A stretch of 43,037 bases of DNA, taken from Gammaproteobacteria bacterium (GTDB lineage Bacteria > Pseudomonadota > Gammaproteobacteria > Pseudomonadales > Azotimanducaceae). Below are positions 23,201 through 30,652 of this stretch, one piece after another. The notes below the pieces were generated by a model. The model was given only the letters and a program-made list of their open reading frames with translations. It had not been told where the DNA came from and searched no databases. Numbering within the stretch: position 1 is the stretch's first letter; each line of letters opens with the position of its first letter. The stretch covers positions 1-43,037 of the forward strand of contig JAPOXO010000092.1 of the NCBI GenBank assembly GCA_026707045.1, given 5' to 3'. Both the position numbers and the translations under genes were made by a program.

Positions 23201-25989
23201 TTCAGCTAAATTCCGGCACTTTGCAAGTTCTCGCTAGTAACGCCGTCGGAGGTCAGGGTTCAAGTTACCCTGCCAGCGAGGAATTCAGATCAAATGCACA
23301 ACTGATCCTCCCTCACAGACCGCTCTTGTGGCTTGGGAGCAATGTGGAGTTCCTATCGACAATCGATGGCGATGAGTTCGAAGACATGCTACTCACGGCT
23401 CCTGGAGACGATAGGGACGAGAGCGCCGACAGCGCTGTGTACCTGGTCTCTTCGCGTGACCTCGCCGCCCTTGAGCAACGCGATCGGCACACCGTCAACC
23501 TCATGCGAATTGATGAAATGTGGGGTGATCACGACAAAGACGGAGTGAAAAACTTCTCCGATGCGGATGACGACAACGACTACTTCCACGATTTTGAAGA
23601 TGCCTTTCACTTAGACGATTCAGAGTGGGAGGACTCGGATCGCGACGGATTTGGCGACAACATTGACGCTTTTCCGAGTAAATCATGGGAATACATCGAT
23701 ACGGATGCAGATGGACTTGGTGATTCCTTGGAAGATGATGACGACGACAACGATGGCATCCGCGATGCAGATGATGAGTATCCATTGGACACGGACAATG
23801 ACGGCATAGACAACGCCGTGGATACGGACGACGATAACGATGGCGTTCTCGACGACGACGATGCATTTCCCCTCGATTCGGATGAGACATCGGATTCAGA
23901 CCTTGATGGACTCGGTGACAATGCTGACACGGATGCAGACAACGACGGCATTGAAGACGATCTCGATGCTTTTCCACTTGATCCCTTGGAAACTACAGAT
24001 TCCGATGCCGACGGCGTTGGCGACAACAGTGATGCCTTTCCGAACAATTCTGATGAATGGGCTGATACTGACGGCGACGGTACGGGCAACAATGCAGACA
24101 CAGACGATGATGGAGATGGTGTCTTGGATGTTGACGATCAGTTCCCACTGGATCCGGCCAGATCCCTGGACTCCGACAACGATGGAGTTGCGGACGAGGA
24201 GGATGCCTTTCCAAACGATTCGAGCGAGTGGAGCGATCTCGACGAAGACGGAATTGGAGACAATTTCGATCCTGATGTTGACGGCGACGGAGCGATAAAC
24301 GAGGAGGACGAGTTTCCTTTGGATGGAACTCGATTCGACCTGCGTTCAGTGAGGTTTGTTGCTTGGAACGTACTAGCGGAAATAGGTGCCCAGGCGGGAA
24401 CTTCGGGTGACTCCGACGGCGATAGTTGGCACGACTTACTGCTGTCTGGTCAAACTGCTGACGAAAGGCACGACATCTATCTCATTTCTAGCGCGTCGTT
24501 GGTTTCAGCTGACGCAATTGATGGCGTGCGCGACGGAATCATCAATGCCAGATTTGTCACTGACTTTGTTAACTCGTGGAAGATTGAGGTTCCTGAAGAG
24601 GACGATGGAGGAATAGTTCAGCTGCATCGAGTGGGAGCGATTACCGACGAATTTAGAGATTCGTTTCTGGTGTCGACTTCAGCAGGAATTTACACCGATG
24701 CTTATGTGATCGCTCCGGCCGACATTGAAGCCCTGGATGAAGAAGACAACAATGCCAATAGCGAGATCAACCTTCAAGATCTTATAGCGTACGAGAATAC
24801 TTGGAGACTTGTCGGGGGCTGGGCTCACAGTTTGGGAAGCTCGACAACTTTTATCGCCGATGTTGACGGCGACGAAAAACCGGACATTTGCATTGGGGCA
24901 CCTGGAGCTGGCGCTGGAGGACGTCCAGGAAGCGTATTCATAGCTTCCTCTAGTGCATTGCAGTCGATTGACGCTTTGGATGGCTCAGACGGACTAATTC
25001 GGCTCACGAATGCAGTGAACAACTACTCCACTTTGGACGAGAAGGATCGAGTGTGGAGTTTCACAGGTGAGAACGCAAGGGATCAGGCGGGGTCCGCAGT
25101 GGCCACCGGAGACTTTGATCATGATGGTCTTTCGGACATTGTGATCGGTGCACCCAGTCACGATTCCAACGACAGGGATGATGGTGCGATCTACTTGGTA
25201 GGTAGCAGCGACTGGACAAACACAGACGAAGCGGACGGTCGCACAGACCGCCAAATCGACTTGAAATTTGCAGCCACGCAGCCAAGTTCGTGGAAATTTA
25301 TTGGAGATGGACCAAGAATTCAGTTGGGAACCAGTGTTGCGGTAGCGGATTTGAACCAAGACAGAATTGAGGAATTGATCGTAATTCAACCGGGATCGGT
25401 CGACGTGATTGATGAGACTGACTTCGCCTCTCTGGACGAAGCCGATGGAATTGCAGATGGGATCATCGTGGTTCGCGACTTATCCGCTACGGAGAATTCT
25501 TGGCGCTTTAGTTGTCCGACAAACTGGAACAGCTGTAGCGTTGCCGTCGTCGACGGACCGTCATCCGCAAGCGGTCGCTCCATCATCATAGGCAAAATAG
25601 GCGGTTCGACAGAGGCCACAATTGCCTACTTAATCTCTCGAGATGACTTCGAAAGCTTGGACGAATCGGATGGTACGGTGGATCGGCTACTTGATTTGTC
25701 AAATGCCCACGAGCTTCCTCATTCTTTCAAGTTTGAGAGTAGCGAGTTCGAGCGTTCATCCGTAGTTACTGATTTCGTCGACGCGGGTGACGTTGATGGC
25801 GACCGTAGATCGGACTTGCTTCTCACGATTCGCGATAGCAATTGGAATTCATCGGTTGCGACGGTTACATTTGTCATTTCTTCGGCCGAACTCGACTATA
25901 TGGATGGAATGGACGGGAAGTCTGATGGTGCAATATCACTCGAACGCATGACATCTCGCATACGCAGAATTATTGAGCTTGAGGAATGA
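20245..25989 (+). CDS. Secreted reprolysin-like zinc metallopeptidase with TSP3 and FG-GAP repeats
   Basis: 1914 aa from the ATG at 20245, the start followed at once by a signal peptide (ending near LSLSA). Order: beta-sandwich-like region (about 30-150), one Asp-rich repeat (about 155-177), and a metallopeptidase domain (about 185-400) with the zinc signature HELGHLMGLHH at 312-322 and a Met-turn TLMSYG with M348. Then come a first run of thrombospondin type 3-like calcium-binding repeats (about 408-558), a first FG-GAP/integrin-alpha-like region (about 566-1089), a second repeat run (about 1093-1359) and a second FG-GAP region (about 1366-1914). No C-terminal sorting signal is evident. Probably exported and calcium-stabilised, acting on extracellular protein or in adhesion. 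It overlaps the upstream gene by 14 nt. Confidence 0.85.
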   Translation: MDLSKRTQVLGAIALIAVAALSLSANDERAFFECPCTLEFDGEESFSLTAGFRNYSNIDLKNMKVQVLLQSDRWFYSYSRVLATIEIDQTLPKGGVLVEGTFDQSTKHQVSLDDDYYVLLRLEDRGQNWDDSIYMKEKINPSNEFTIHFLDFLADSDDDGVSDLNEELEGTDPDNPFSVPPDTVIDVVALYGKNFAKEFDGDATTRIQHVFELANQYLDDSDLPMQWRIVGTVEVEMDDQTTRLENFEDLFFEGERHGSDLAVLFGPFPEKGGYCGFAGIYGWGRRGELSQVSLAYALATVVGSCGARTLAHELGHLMGLHHSVWQHSTGAWRWSRGHSVTGDFYTLMSYGGQGGSAQHVFSDPDAECGTQDSPCGDPHDMDTAADAVATLNAVRFQYARARDSFEDSDGDGFVDPVDDFSNDSSEWVDTDGDGVGNNADEDDDDDGYLDIEDAFPLDSSEYLDSDDDGIGDLTDVFPNDPTEWEDSDGDGVGDNSDDFPLDSSEWADTDGDGRGDQTDLFPEDSTEWADNDGDGIGDNADKDDDGDSVRDVEDAYPFDESLTEFFSYKFVLESAGDSATNAVGFRISEDDFADTHLVIGVPQLSNGGINTGGAYLLALNELEELDRADGATDHVVSLSSVVDSSMSWKFIGTEDLGAAGDSVKVGDIDGDDSPDVVIAVSKANHGGTRSGSLYIIPFAQLDEIDDDDDRVVSLSMSDIGDFGLRLDGAGLQELGSDNQIVVGDVDSDGYDDLLVGTHHQILDDDEEMRAVAYFIPGSRLGSMDASDGEQDRIIDIFGALGPNDSRLFISTDGSRENRASVDLSTNNDGDNQLDLLIGATSFGDESEGSVFVLSGSRLLEADNADGQQDGRIDLANVAAQQESWHITGSRYSSLGGFVATVNDFSGDGKSDYGLSGWSSLSVVGSQDLETLDSNDGNLDGNISLTDGLDTGNSFGVRNINPVGPVASNGETFVSSSGTAYPIFGVFQLNSGTLQVLASNAVGGQGSSYPASEEFRSNAQLILPHRPLLWLGSNVEFLSTIDGDEFEDMLLTAPGDDRDESADSAVYLVSSRDLAALEQRDRHTVNLMRIDEMWGDHDKDGVKNFSDADDDNDYFHDFEDAFHLDDSEWEDSDRDGFGDNIDAFPSKSWEYIDTDADGLGDSLEDDDDDNDGIRDADDEYPLDTDNDGIDNAVDTDDDNDGVLDDDDAFPLDSDETSDSDLDGLGDNADTDADNDGIEDDLDAFPLDPLETTDSDADGVGDNSDAFPNNSDEWADTDGDGTGNNADTDDDGDGVLDVDDQFPLDPARSLDSDNDGVADEEDAFPNDSSEWSDLDEDGIGDNFDPDVDGDGAINEEDEFPLDGTRFDLRSVRFVAWNVLAEIGAQAGTSGDSDGDSWHDLLLSGQTADERHDIYLISSASLVSADAIDGVRDGIINARFVTDFVNSWKIEVPEEDDGGIVQLHRVGAITDEFRDSFLVSTSAGIYTDAYVIAPADIEALDEEDNNANSEINLQDLIAYENTWRLVGGWAHSLGSSTTFIADVDGDEKPDICIGAPGAGAGGRPGSVFIASSSALQSIDALDGSDGLIRLTNAVNNYSTLDEKDRVWSFTGENARDQAGSAVATGDFDHDGLSDIVIGAPSHDSNDRDDGAIYLVGSSDWTNTDEADGRTDRQIDLKFAATQPSSWKFIGDGPRIQLGTSVAVADLNQDRIEELIVIQPGSVDVIDETDFASLDEADGIADGIIVVRDLSATENSWRFSCPTNWNSCSVAVVDGPSSASGRSIIIGKIGGSTEATIAYLISRDDFESLDESDGTVDRLLDLSNAHELPHSFKFESSEFERSSVVTDFVDAGDVDGDRRSDLLLTIRDSNWNSSVATVTFVISSAELDYMDGMDGKSDGAISLERMTSRIRRIIELEE
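21466..21918 (+). repeat. First thrombospondin type 3-like repeat block
   Basis: Within the metallopeptidase gene. Successive units of roughly 23 residues read D-x-DGDG-x-x-D, then D-x-FP-x-D-x-x-EW-x-D (for example DTDGDGVGNNADEDDDDDG and DDFPLDSSEWADTDGDG). The Asp spacing is that of calcium-binding TSP3 repeats. DNA identity between units is partial, so the repeats are old rather than recent. Confidence 0.8.
23521..24320 (+). repeat. Second thrombospondin type 3-like repeat block
   Basis: A second, longer run of the same Asp-rich units, about 265 residues, separating the two FG-GAP regions. Units include DDDNDGIRDADDEYPLDTD, DDAFPLDSDETSDSDLDG and DAFPNNSDEWADTDGDG. Strong GA/TC codon repetition (GAC/GAT) makes the opposite strand open in several frames; those frames are artefacts. 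Confidence 0.8.
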
Positions 25990-26163
25990 CAATTCCCGCT
26001 GACTTGATCGATTTATAGCTTAGAACCGATCTATTCTGGAATTTCGACCCGAAACATAGACAACGGCGGCTCAAATATCGTTGCCGGCACCCCAGAAATT
26101 CGTTTTATGTGTGCAACCCATTGGCGTCGGTTTACGTGTCACAAATTGTTGCTACTGCAATAG

Positions 26164-26192
26164 TTGTACAAAACTCAATCATTGAGTAATAT
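26164..26192 (+). promoter_or_regulatory. Candidate dcw promoter with palindrome in its spacer
   Basis: TTGTAC at 26164-26169 and TAATAT at 26187-26192 are 17 bp apart, a weak but correctly spaced sigma-70 pair. The spacer is almost filled by ACTCAATCATTGAGT (26173-26187), a palindrome with 7-bp arms around one base, a good place for a repressor. The transcript would start near 26199 with a leader of about 130 nt. Confidence 0.4.
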
Positions 26193-26245
26193 TTGACTAT
26201 CGGCGTGTGGATTCACGGAATGATGAAGGCGCCGATTCACTGAAG

Positions 26246-26287
26246 ACGTGAAATCGATTGAATGGAGGCAACGTGCGAATTTCACGT
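26246..26287 (+). promoter_or_regulatory. Leader hairpin upstream of rsmH
   Basis: ACGTGAAAT (26246-26254) pairs with ATTTCACGT (26279-26287), nine perfect base pairs around a 24-nt loop. The loop contains GGAGG (26264-26268) and a GTG (26273) that opens a 22-codon frame running into rsmH. A regulatory role is inferred. Confidence 0.4.
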
Positions 26288-26341
26288 ATAGCTCTCTTCG
26301 CCCATTCGCTTTTCTGCGATGCGGATGAGCTATGCCGGTAA
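26273..26341 (+). CDS. Possible 22-aa leader peptide overlapping rsmH
   Basis: GTG at 26273 has a GGAGG ribosome site four bases upstream, a better one than rsmH itself has. The frame encodes MRISRIALFAHSLFCDADEL followed by CR and ends with TAA at 26339-26341, overlapping the rsmH ATG at 26332 by 10 nt. Stop-start overlap suggests translational coupling into rsmH. The peptide matches nothing I recognise and shows no MraZ similarity. It may be chance. Confidence 0.3.
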   Translation: MRISRIALFAHSLFCDADELCR

Positions 26342-27243
26342 CCCATACCCCTGTTCTCGTCGAAGAGACCGTAGAAGCGCTAGTGGTCAAGCCTAATGGC
26401 ACCTTTTTCGACGCCACCTTCGGTGGTGGCGGCCACACGCGGTGCCTGCTGGACAAACTAGACGCAAAGGCCCAGTTGCTGGTGGCAGATCGTGACCCTT
26501 CAGCAATTGAGGGGGCGAAATCCCTCGCGCTCGAGGACGAACGCGTGAAAGTCGTCCATGGCCGCTTTAGCGATGCAAAGAAATTGGCGCACGAGAACGA
26601 ATTTCAAGTGTTCGATGGAATATTGATGGATCTTGGCTTGTCGTCCACTCAGTTGGATGAGGCGGAGCGAGGATTTAGTTTCTTGCGCGACGGTCCACTC
26701 GACATGCGCATGGATCCCACAGCCGGATTTACAGCTTCCGAGTGGTTGAACAGGGTCTCTGTTGGCGAACTTACAACTGTATTCAAGCGTTACGGTGAGG
26801 AACGAAATTCAAGGCCGATAGCACAAGCCATAGTGGCTGCTCGACCCTTGGAAACCACATTTCAGTTGGTTGATGTCATAAGTCGAGCTTCAAGAAAAGT
26901 CGATAGCAGAAAGCACGTTGCCACTCGTGTATTCCAAGCCATACGCATTCATATAAACGATGAAATTAATGAGTTGAGAAAAGGGCTCAGACAGGTATTC
27001 GATCTGCTTGGGGTCAATGCACGTCTAGCGGTGATTTCGTTCCACAGTTTTGAGCACCAAGTAGTACGGCGTCAGTTCTCTGAATGGTCGAAAGACCCCA
27101 TTCCCCGCAGAGCACCTGTTCGTGGAAAACACACGGGACCATTCAAGGTTGTAGTCCGGGAAAGACGTCCCTCTCGAGCAGAGATCGAAAGCAACATACG
27201 AGCTCGATCGGCGAAATTGCAGGTGGTGGAACGTGTTCGCTGA
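26332..27243 (+). CDS. rsmH: 16S rRNA (cytosine(1402)-N(4))-methyltransferase
   Basis: 303 aa. Starts HTPVLVEETVEALVVKPNG, followed by the SAM-binding FFDATFGGGGHT at about residues 22-34, DRDPSAI, then GILMDLGLSSTQLDEAERGFSF and the late VISFHSFEHQVVRRQF. It methylates N4 of C1402, the same nucleotide whose ribose is methylated by RsmI, encoded upstream. It is normally the second gene of the dcw cluster after mraZ, here the first. Its stop lies 11 nt inside ftsL. Confidence 0.96.
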   Translation: MPVTHTPVLVEETVEALVVKPNGTFFDATFGGGGHTRCLLDKLDAKAQLLVADRDPSAIEGAKSLALEDERVKVVHGRFSDAKKLAHENEFQVFDGILMDLGLSSTQLDEAERGFSFLRDGPLDMRMDPTAGFTASEWLNRVSVGELTTVFKRYGEERNSRPIAQAIVAARPLETTFQLVDVISRASRKVDSRKHVATRVFQAIRIHINDEINELRKGLRQVFDLLGVNARLAVISFHSFEHQVVRRQFSEWSKDPIPRRAPVRGKHTGPFKVVVRERRPSRAEIESNIRARSAKLQVVERVR

Positions 27244-27556
27244 GAAATCTCCCAAGGTTCATGCTCCTCGCTGGATTCCATCACCGATGTGGTGGTTTCT
27301 TTGGGTGTTTCTCGTCGTCGCTGTACTCGCAACGGGCTTTCAAACGCTAGAGCAAGTTCGCTCATGGCACGTGAAATACAACCAAGTTCTTGAATTGAGA
27401 GCTCAACAGGAAGAATTGCTTTCAGAACATACTCGTCTTCAGATCGAACGAGGCAGTGAGAATTCGTTCGATCGAGTGGTAAATGTCGCTCGCGAAGACA
27501 TGGGAATGAAATTCCCAGAAAACGTAGTAACTGTTGAAGTTGGCGACTCGGAATGA
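27233..27556 (+). CDS. ftsL: Cell division protein FtsL
   Basis: 107 aa, GTG start. A short cytoplasmic N-terminus precedes one membrane helix (MWWFLWVFLVVAVLATGF), then a periplasmic coiled coil (EQVRSWHVKYNQVLELRAQQEELLSEHTRLQIERG) and a conserved late segment VVNVAREDMGMKFPENVVTV. FtsL forms the FtsQLB complex that activates FtsWI. Sequence is poorly conserved in this family, and the call also rests on its position between rsmH and ftsI. It overlaps both neighbours (11 and 4 nt). Confidence 0.92.
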   Translation: MFAEKSPKVHAPRWIPSPMWWFLWVFLVVAVLATGFQTLEQVRSWHVKYNQVLELRAQQEELLSEHTRLQIERGSENSFDRVVNVAREDMGMKFPENVVTVEVGDSE

Positions 27557-29232
27557 TGAGTAAACGACTTCGATTCGCAGTCATCGCCTTTCTTTGCGTT
27601 GCGTTGGCAATGTTGGCTCGTATGTTCATTCTTGCCACCTACGACAGAGATTTCCTGCAGGAGCAAGGGGATAGGGTGGCGCAACGTGCAGAGTCGGTGC
27701 CGACTACACGCGGAATCATCTACGACCGGGCGGGACAGCCACTTGCCATAAGTACCCCCGTTCAGACCATTTGGACTGATCCTGGAATCGACACCATTCC
27801 AACTAAATCCCACGAAGCGCTTGCTCAAGCGCTCCAGATCTCTCAGGAACAGCTTAGCAACACACTTTGGGAAGCGAAAGACAGGCGCTTTGTATATCTG
27901 CGGAAACGCGTGTCGCACGAAGTCGCGGAGGCTGTGGGTCAACTTGGAATCTCCGGCGTCAGATTCTCAACTGAATTTAGACGTTACTATCCGGCTGGCG
28001 AGGTTGCTGCGCATGTAGTAGGACTCACCAAAAACGATGGGAAAGGTGCTGAAGGCCTCGAACTTTCTCTTGATAGTGAACTCACCGGTGCGTCGGGGCA
28101 GCGACGCGTACTCCGTGCAAGAGATGGTCGCCGCCTTCGAGACATAGGACTCGAAGACGCCCCCGAATTTGGCGAGGATGTCACGACGACAATTGATTTG
28201 GGGCTTCAATACTTGGCCTTCCGTCAATTGCGCCAGACAGTATCGGAACACAACGCAAAATCCGCAACTCTGGTTCTAATCGATGTTCTGAGTGGTGAAA
28301 TTCTCTCCCTCGCAAGCTATCCGTCGTACAACCCCAATGACGGCGGCGACCGGGCGTTCAGTCGCATGCGAAATCGGGCAGTGACCGATACCTATGAGCC
28401 TGGCTCCACGATCAAAGTGTTTGCAATTCTGGCTGCGCTCGAGAGTGGCAAGTACTTTCCCGAAACGGAAATCGACACTTCTCCTGGATATTTTGGAGTC
28501 GGGCGGCACCTAGTAGAAGATCCCCGAAATTACGGCACACTCACGCTCCAAGGTGTGCTTGTCAAGTCGAGCCAGGTTGGAATATCAAAGATCGCACTAA
28601 ACCTTGACCCGTACGCAGTATTCAGCGCGTTGAACCGGGCGGGTCTTGCGGACGAGCCGCAATCTGGATTGCCCTATGAAGCAACAGGGCATGTAAACAC
28701 TGATGACCTGAAGCGCGAAATTGGCCGAGCGACGATGGCATATGGCTATGGACTACGGGTTACCCCGTTGCAACTGGCGGTCGGATATTTGACGATCGCA
28801 ACGGGTGGCATACGACGCTCTATTTCCATCGTACGAGACCCCGCCGTGGCGAAATTGCCGGACCAGCGTGTCTTTGAACGAGAACACACCAAGGCCTTGA
28901 TCGAAATGCTGGAAGGAGTGGTTTCGCCAATCGGTACCGCGCCGAAAGCAAATCTAGAAGGATTCTCCGTGGCGGGCAAGACGGGAACCGTTAGAAAGAT
29001 TTCGGATGGCTCGTATGACGAGAGCAAGCATATCGCTTGGTTCGTTGGAATCGCACCGTCGACAAGCCCAAGAATCGTCTGTGTCGTTGTGGTCGACGAA
29101 CCTCAAGGCGACACGGTATCGGGCGGCGGTGTAGCGAGTCCGGTATTTGCGGAGGTGGCCCGTCACGCGTTGCAGTTGATGGGGTTGAGTGGAACACCGA
29201 AGAGGTTGATTACCGATGGGAATGCAGCTTAG
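27553..29232 (+). CDS. ftsI: Septal peptidoglycan transpeptidase FtsI (PBP3), with altered SxN motif
   Basis: 559 aa. An N-terminal membrane anchor (RFAVIAFLCVALAMLARMFIL) is followed by the pedestal domain with RGIIYDRAGQPLA and then the transpeptidase domain. The catalytic serine motif is S285-T-I-K288 (YEPGSTIK), and K476-T-G is present (AGKTGTVRK). The second motif, normally S-x-N, reads S339-S-Q341 (KSSQVGISK); the CAG codon at 28573-28575 is unambiguous in the given sequence. The enzyme cross-links septal peptidoglycan with FtsW. The start overlaps ftsL, and its end overlaps murE by 17 nt. Confidence 0.96.
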   Translation: MMSKRLRFAVIAFLCVALAMLARMFILATYDRDFLQEQGDRVAQRAESVPTTRGIIYDRAGQPLAISTPVQTIWTDPGIDTIPTKSHEALAQALQISQEQLSNTLWEAKDRRFVYLRKRVSHEVAEAVGQLGISGVRFSTEFRRYYPAGEVAAHVVGLTKNDGKGAEGLELSLDSELTGASGQRRVLRARDGRRLRDIGLEDAPEFGEDVTTTIDLGLQYLAFRQLRQTVSEHNAKSATLVLIDVLSGEILSLASYPSYNPNDGGDRAFSRMRNRAVTDTYEPGSTIKVFAILAALESGKYFPETEIDTSPGYFGVGRHLVEDPRNYGTLTLQGVLVKSSQVGISKIALNLDPYAVFSALNRAGLADEPQSGLPYEATGHVNTDDLKREIGRATMAYGYGLRVTPLQLAVGYLTIATGGIRRSISIVRDPAVAKLPDQRVFEREHTKALIEMLEGVVSPIGTAPKANLEGFSVAGKTGTVRKISDGSYDESKHIAWFVGIAPSTSPRIVCVVVVDEPQGDTVSGGGVASPVFAEVARHALQLMGLSGTPKRLITDGNAA

Positions 29233-30652
29233 AGAATTGCTGAGCCGGGACGATGTTCCCTCCATCGTTGTTGGGGGAATCTCGAGTGACTCTCGGTCCA
29301 TTCGACCGGGCGACCTTTTTGTTGCCTATAGAGGCGGGGAGTTTGATGGCCACGACTTCGTGGACGAGGCAGTGAAACGAGGCGCGGTGGCAGTTTGTGC
29401 AGAGCGGGCAGAACAAAACGGCTGCAGTATCCCTTGGATCCAAATAAAAGACGTAGAGCGTACCCGTGGATCTCTAGCCGCGAAGTTCTACGGTTATCCA
29501 GCTCGTAGCATGCATGTAGCTGGAGTAACGGGAACCAATGGCAAGTCCTCGGTTGCTTATGGTTCCGCTTGTCTGTTGGATAGCACGGCATGTATTGGAA
29601 CTATTGGTTGGGGTAAACCGCCGGGCTTGTGTCCATCGGCACTAACAACACTGGATCCCATTGCTTTGCAGGCAAATTTTCGTGCGCTGGTGAAGCGTGG
29701 AATCGGTCAGGCAGTTATGGAAGTAAGTTCGCACGCGCTAGACCAAGACCGGGTGAATGACATCGCTATTTCGTGTGCAGTTTTTACGAATTTGACTCGT
29801 GACCACCTGGACTACCACCAAAGCATGCAGGAATACTCCGACGCAAAGTTCAAACTGTTCGAGAGATCAGAGCTCAAATGCGGGATTGTCAACGTAGATG
29901 ATCCCCTCGGTCGAAGGATCGCAAGGCACCTGACCCAACAAGACACAAGATGTTTGAAGTACGGGCTGGCAAGCGATGCCGATTTGCGTTGGACGAACGT
30001 TGAATACAAGTCCAATGGCATTCGCGGCACTTGGTTGAGTCCGTGGGGTCGGAAAGACTTTTTCATCCCATACGTCGGTGAGATGTACATAGCCAACGCG
30101 GCGGCCATGTTGCTAGTTGCCAGCTACTTCGGTATGGATTTTCAAGAAGCTGTCGAGAAGATGGAAACAGCTCCCCAGATTCCAGGTCGGATGGAGTTCT
30201 TCTTCGAATCTGGATTGCCGTCGACGGTGCTGGATTACGCACACACGCCCGATGCATTGCGCTCGGCGCTAGAGGCTGTTCGTTCACATACCACAGACCG
30301 AATCGTTTGCGTGTTTGGATGTGGTGGAGACCGCGACAAAGGCAAACGACCGGAAATGGCGCGAATAGCGCAGGAACTAGCTGATTTCGTGGTAGTTACT
30401 TCCGACAATCCGAGGAATGAACCGCCGATGGACATCATCAGCGACATTTGTGAGGGATTTGAAGAACCCGCCCAGTTCTTCGTCGAACCGGATCGAGCCA
30501 AAGCGATCGAGTTCGCAGTGAGTCACGCGCAATCCGGCGATACGGTGCTTGTGGCCGGAAAGGGTCACGAACGCTATCAGGAGGTGGGCAACCTCCGAAT
30601 GCCTTACAGCGATCGCGCCGCGATACAAAAAGTCATAGGAGTCAGAATCTGA
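29216..30652 (+). CDS. murE: UDP-MurNAc-L-Ala-D-Glu:meso-diaminopimelate ligase
   Basis: 478 aa. ATP-binding GTNGKSS at residues 106-112, the domain-2 [13 protein letters not shown] and [13 protein letters not shown], and the DNPRNEPP motif, which in MurE contacts diaminopimelate rather than lysine. It adds meso-DAP to the growing peptidoglycan precursor in the cytoplasm. In most gammaproteobacteria murF follows at once, yet here the stop (TGA) overlaps the ATG of mraY by one base, so murF is not in the cluster. The length is normal for MurE alone, which rules out a MurE-MurF fusion. Confidence 0.96.
   Translation: MGMQLRELLSRDDVPSIVVGGISSDSRSIRPGDLFVAYRGGEFDGHDFVDEAVKRGAVAVCAERAEQNGCSIPWIQIKDVERTRGSLAAKFYGYPARSMHVAGVTGTNGKSSVAYGSACLLDSTACIGTIGWGKPPGLCPSALTTLDPIALQANFRALVKRGIGQAVMEVSSHALDQDRVNDIAISCAVFTNLTRDHLDYHQSMQEYSDAKFKLFERSELKCGIVNVDDPLGRRIARHLTQQDTRCLKYGLASDADLRWTNVEYKSNGIRGTWLSPWGRKDFFIPYVGEMYIANAAAMLLVASYFGMDFQEAVEKMETAPQIPGRMEFFFESGLPSTVLDYAHTPDALRSALEAVRSHTTDRIVCVFGCGGDRDKGKRPEMARIAQELADFVVVTSDNPRNEPPMDIISDICEGFEEPAQFFVEPDRAKAIEFAVSHAQSGDTVLVAGKGHERYQEVGNLRMPYSDRAAIQKVIGVRI

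Larger units (their letters stand above)
25990..26331. other. mraZ: Intergenic region before the dcw cluster, with no mraZ
   Basis: 342 bp where mraZ would normally stand. No frame resembles MraZ (I see no paired AbrB-like motifs), and no run of regularly spaced TGGGN boxes is evident. It does hold a promoter candidate, a palindrome, a hairpin and a short open frame, listed separately. The symbol is given only to record the absence of this gene. Confidence 0.5.

Noticed and set aside
21119-24214. Long antisense frames rich in Arg/His/Pro or Ser opposite the Asp-rich repeats
   Set aside because: They are the complement of GAC/GAT-rich calcium-repeat codons; low-complexity shadows.
26175-26456. 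93-codon antisense frame over the rsmH start
   Set aside because: Runs opposite a well-supported conserved gene and shows no protein family features.
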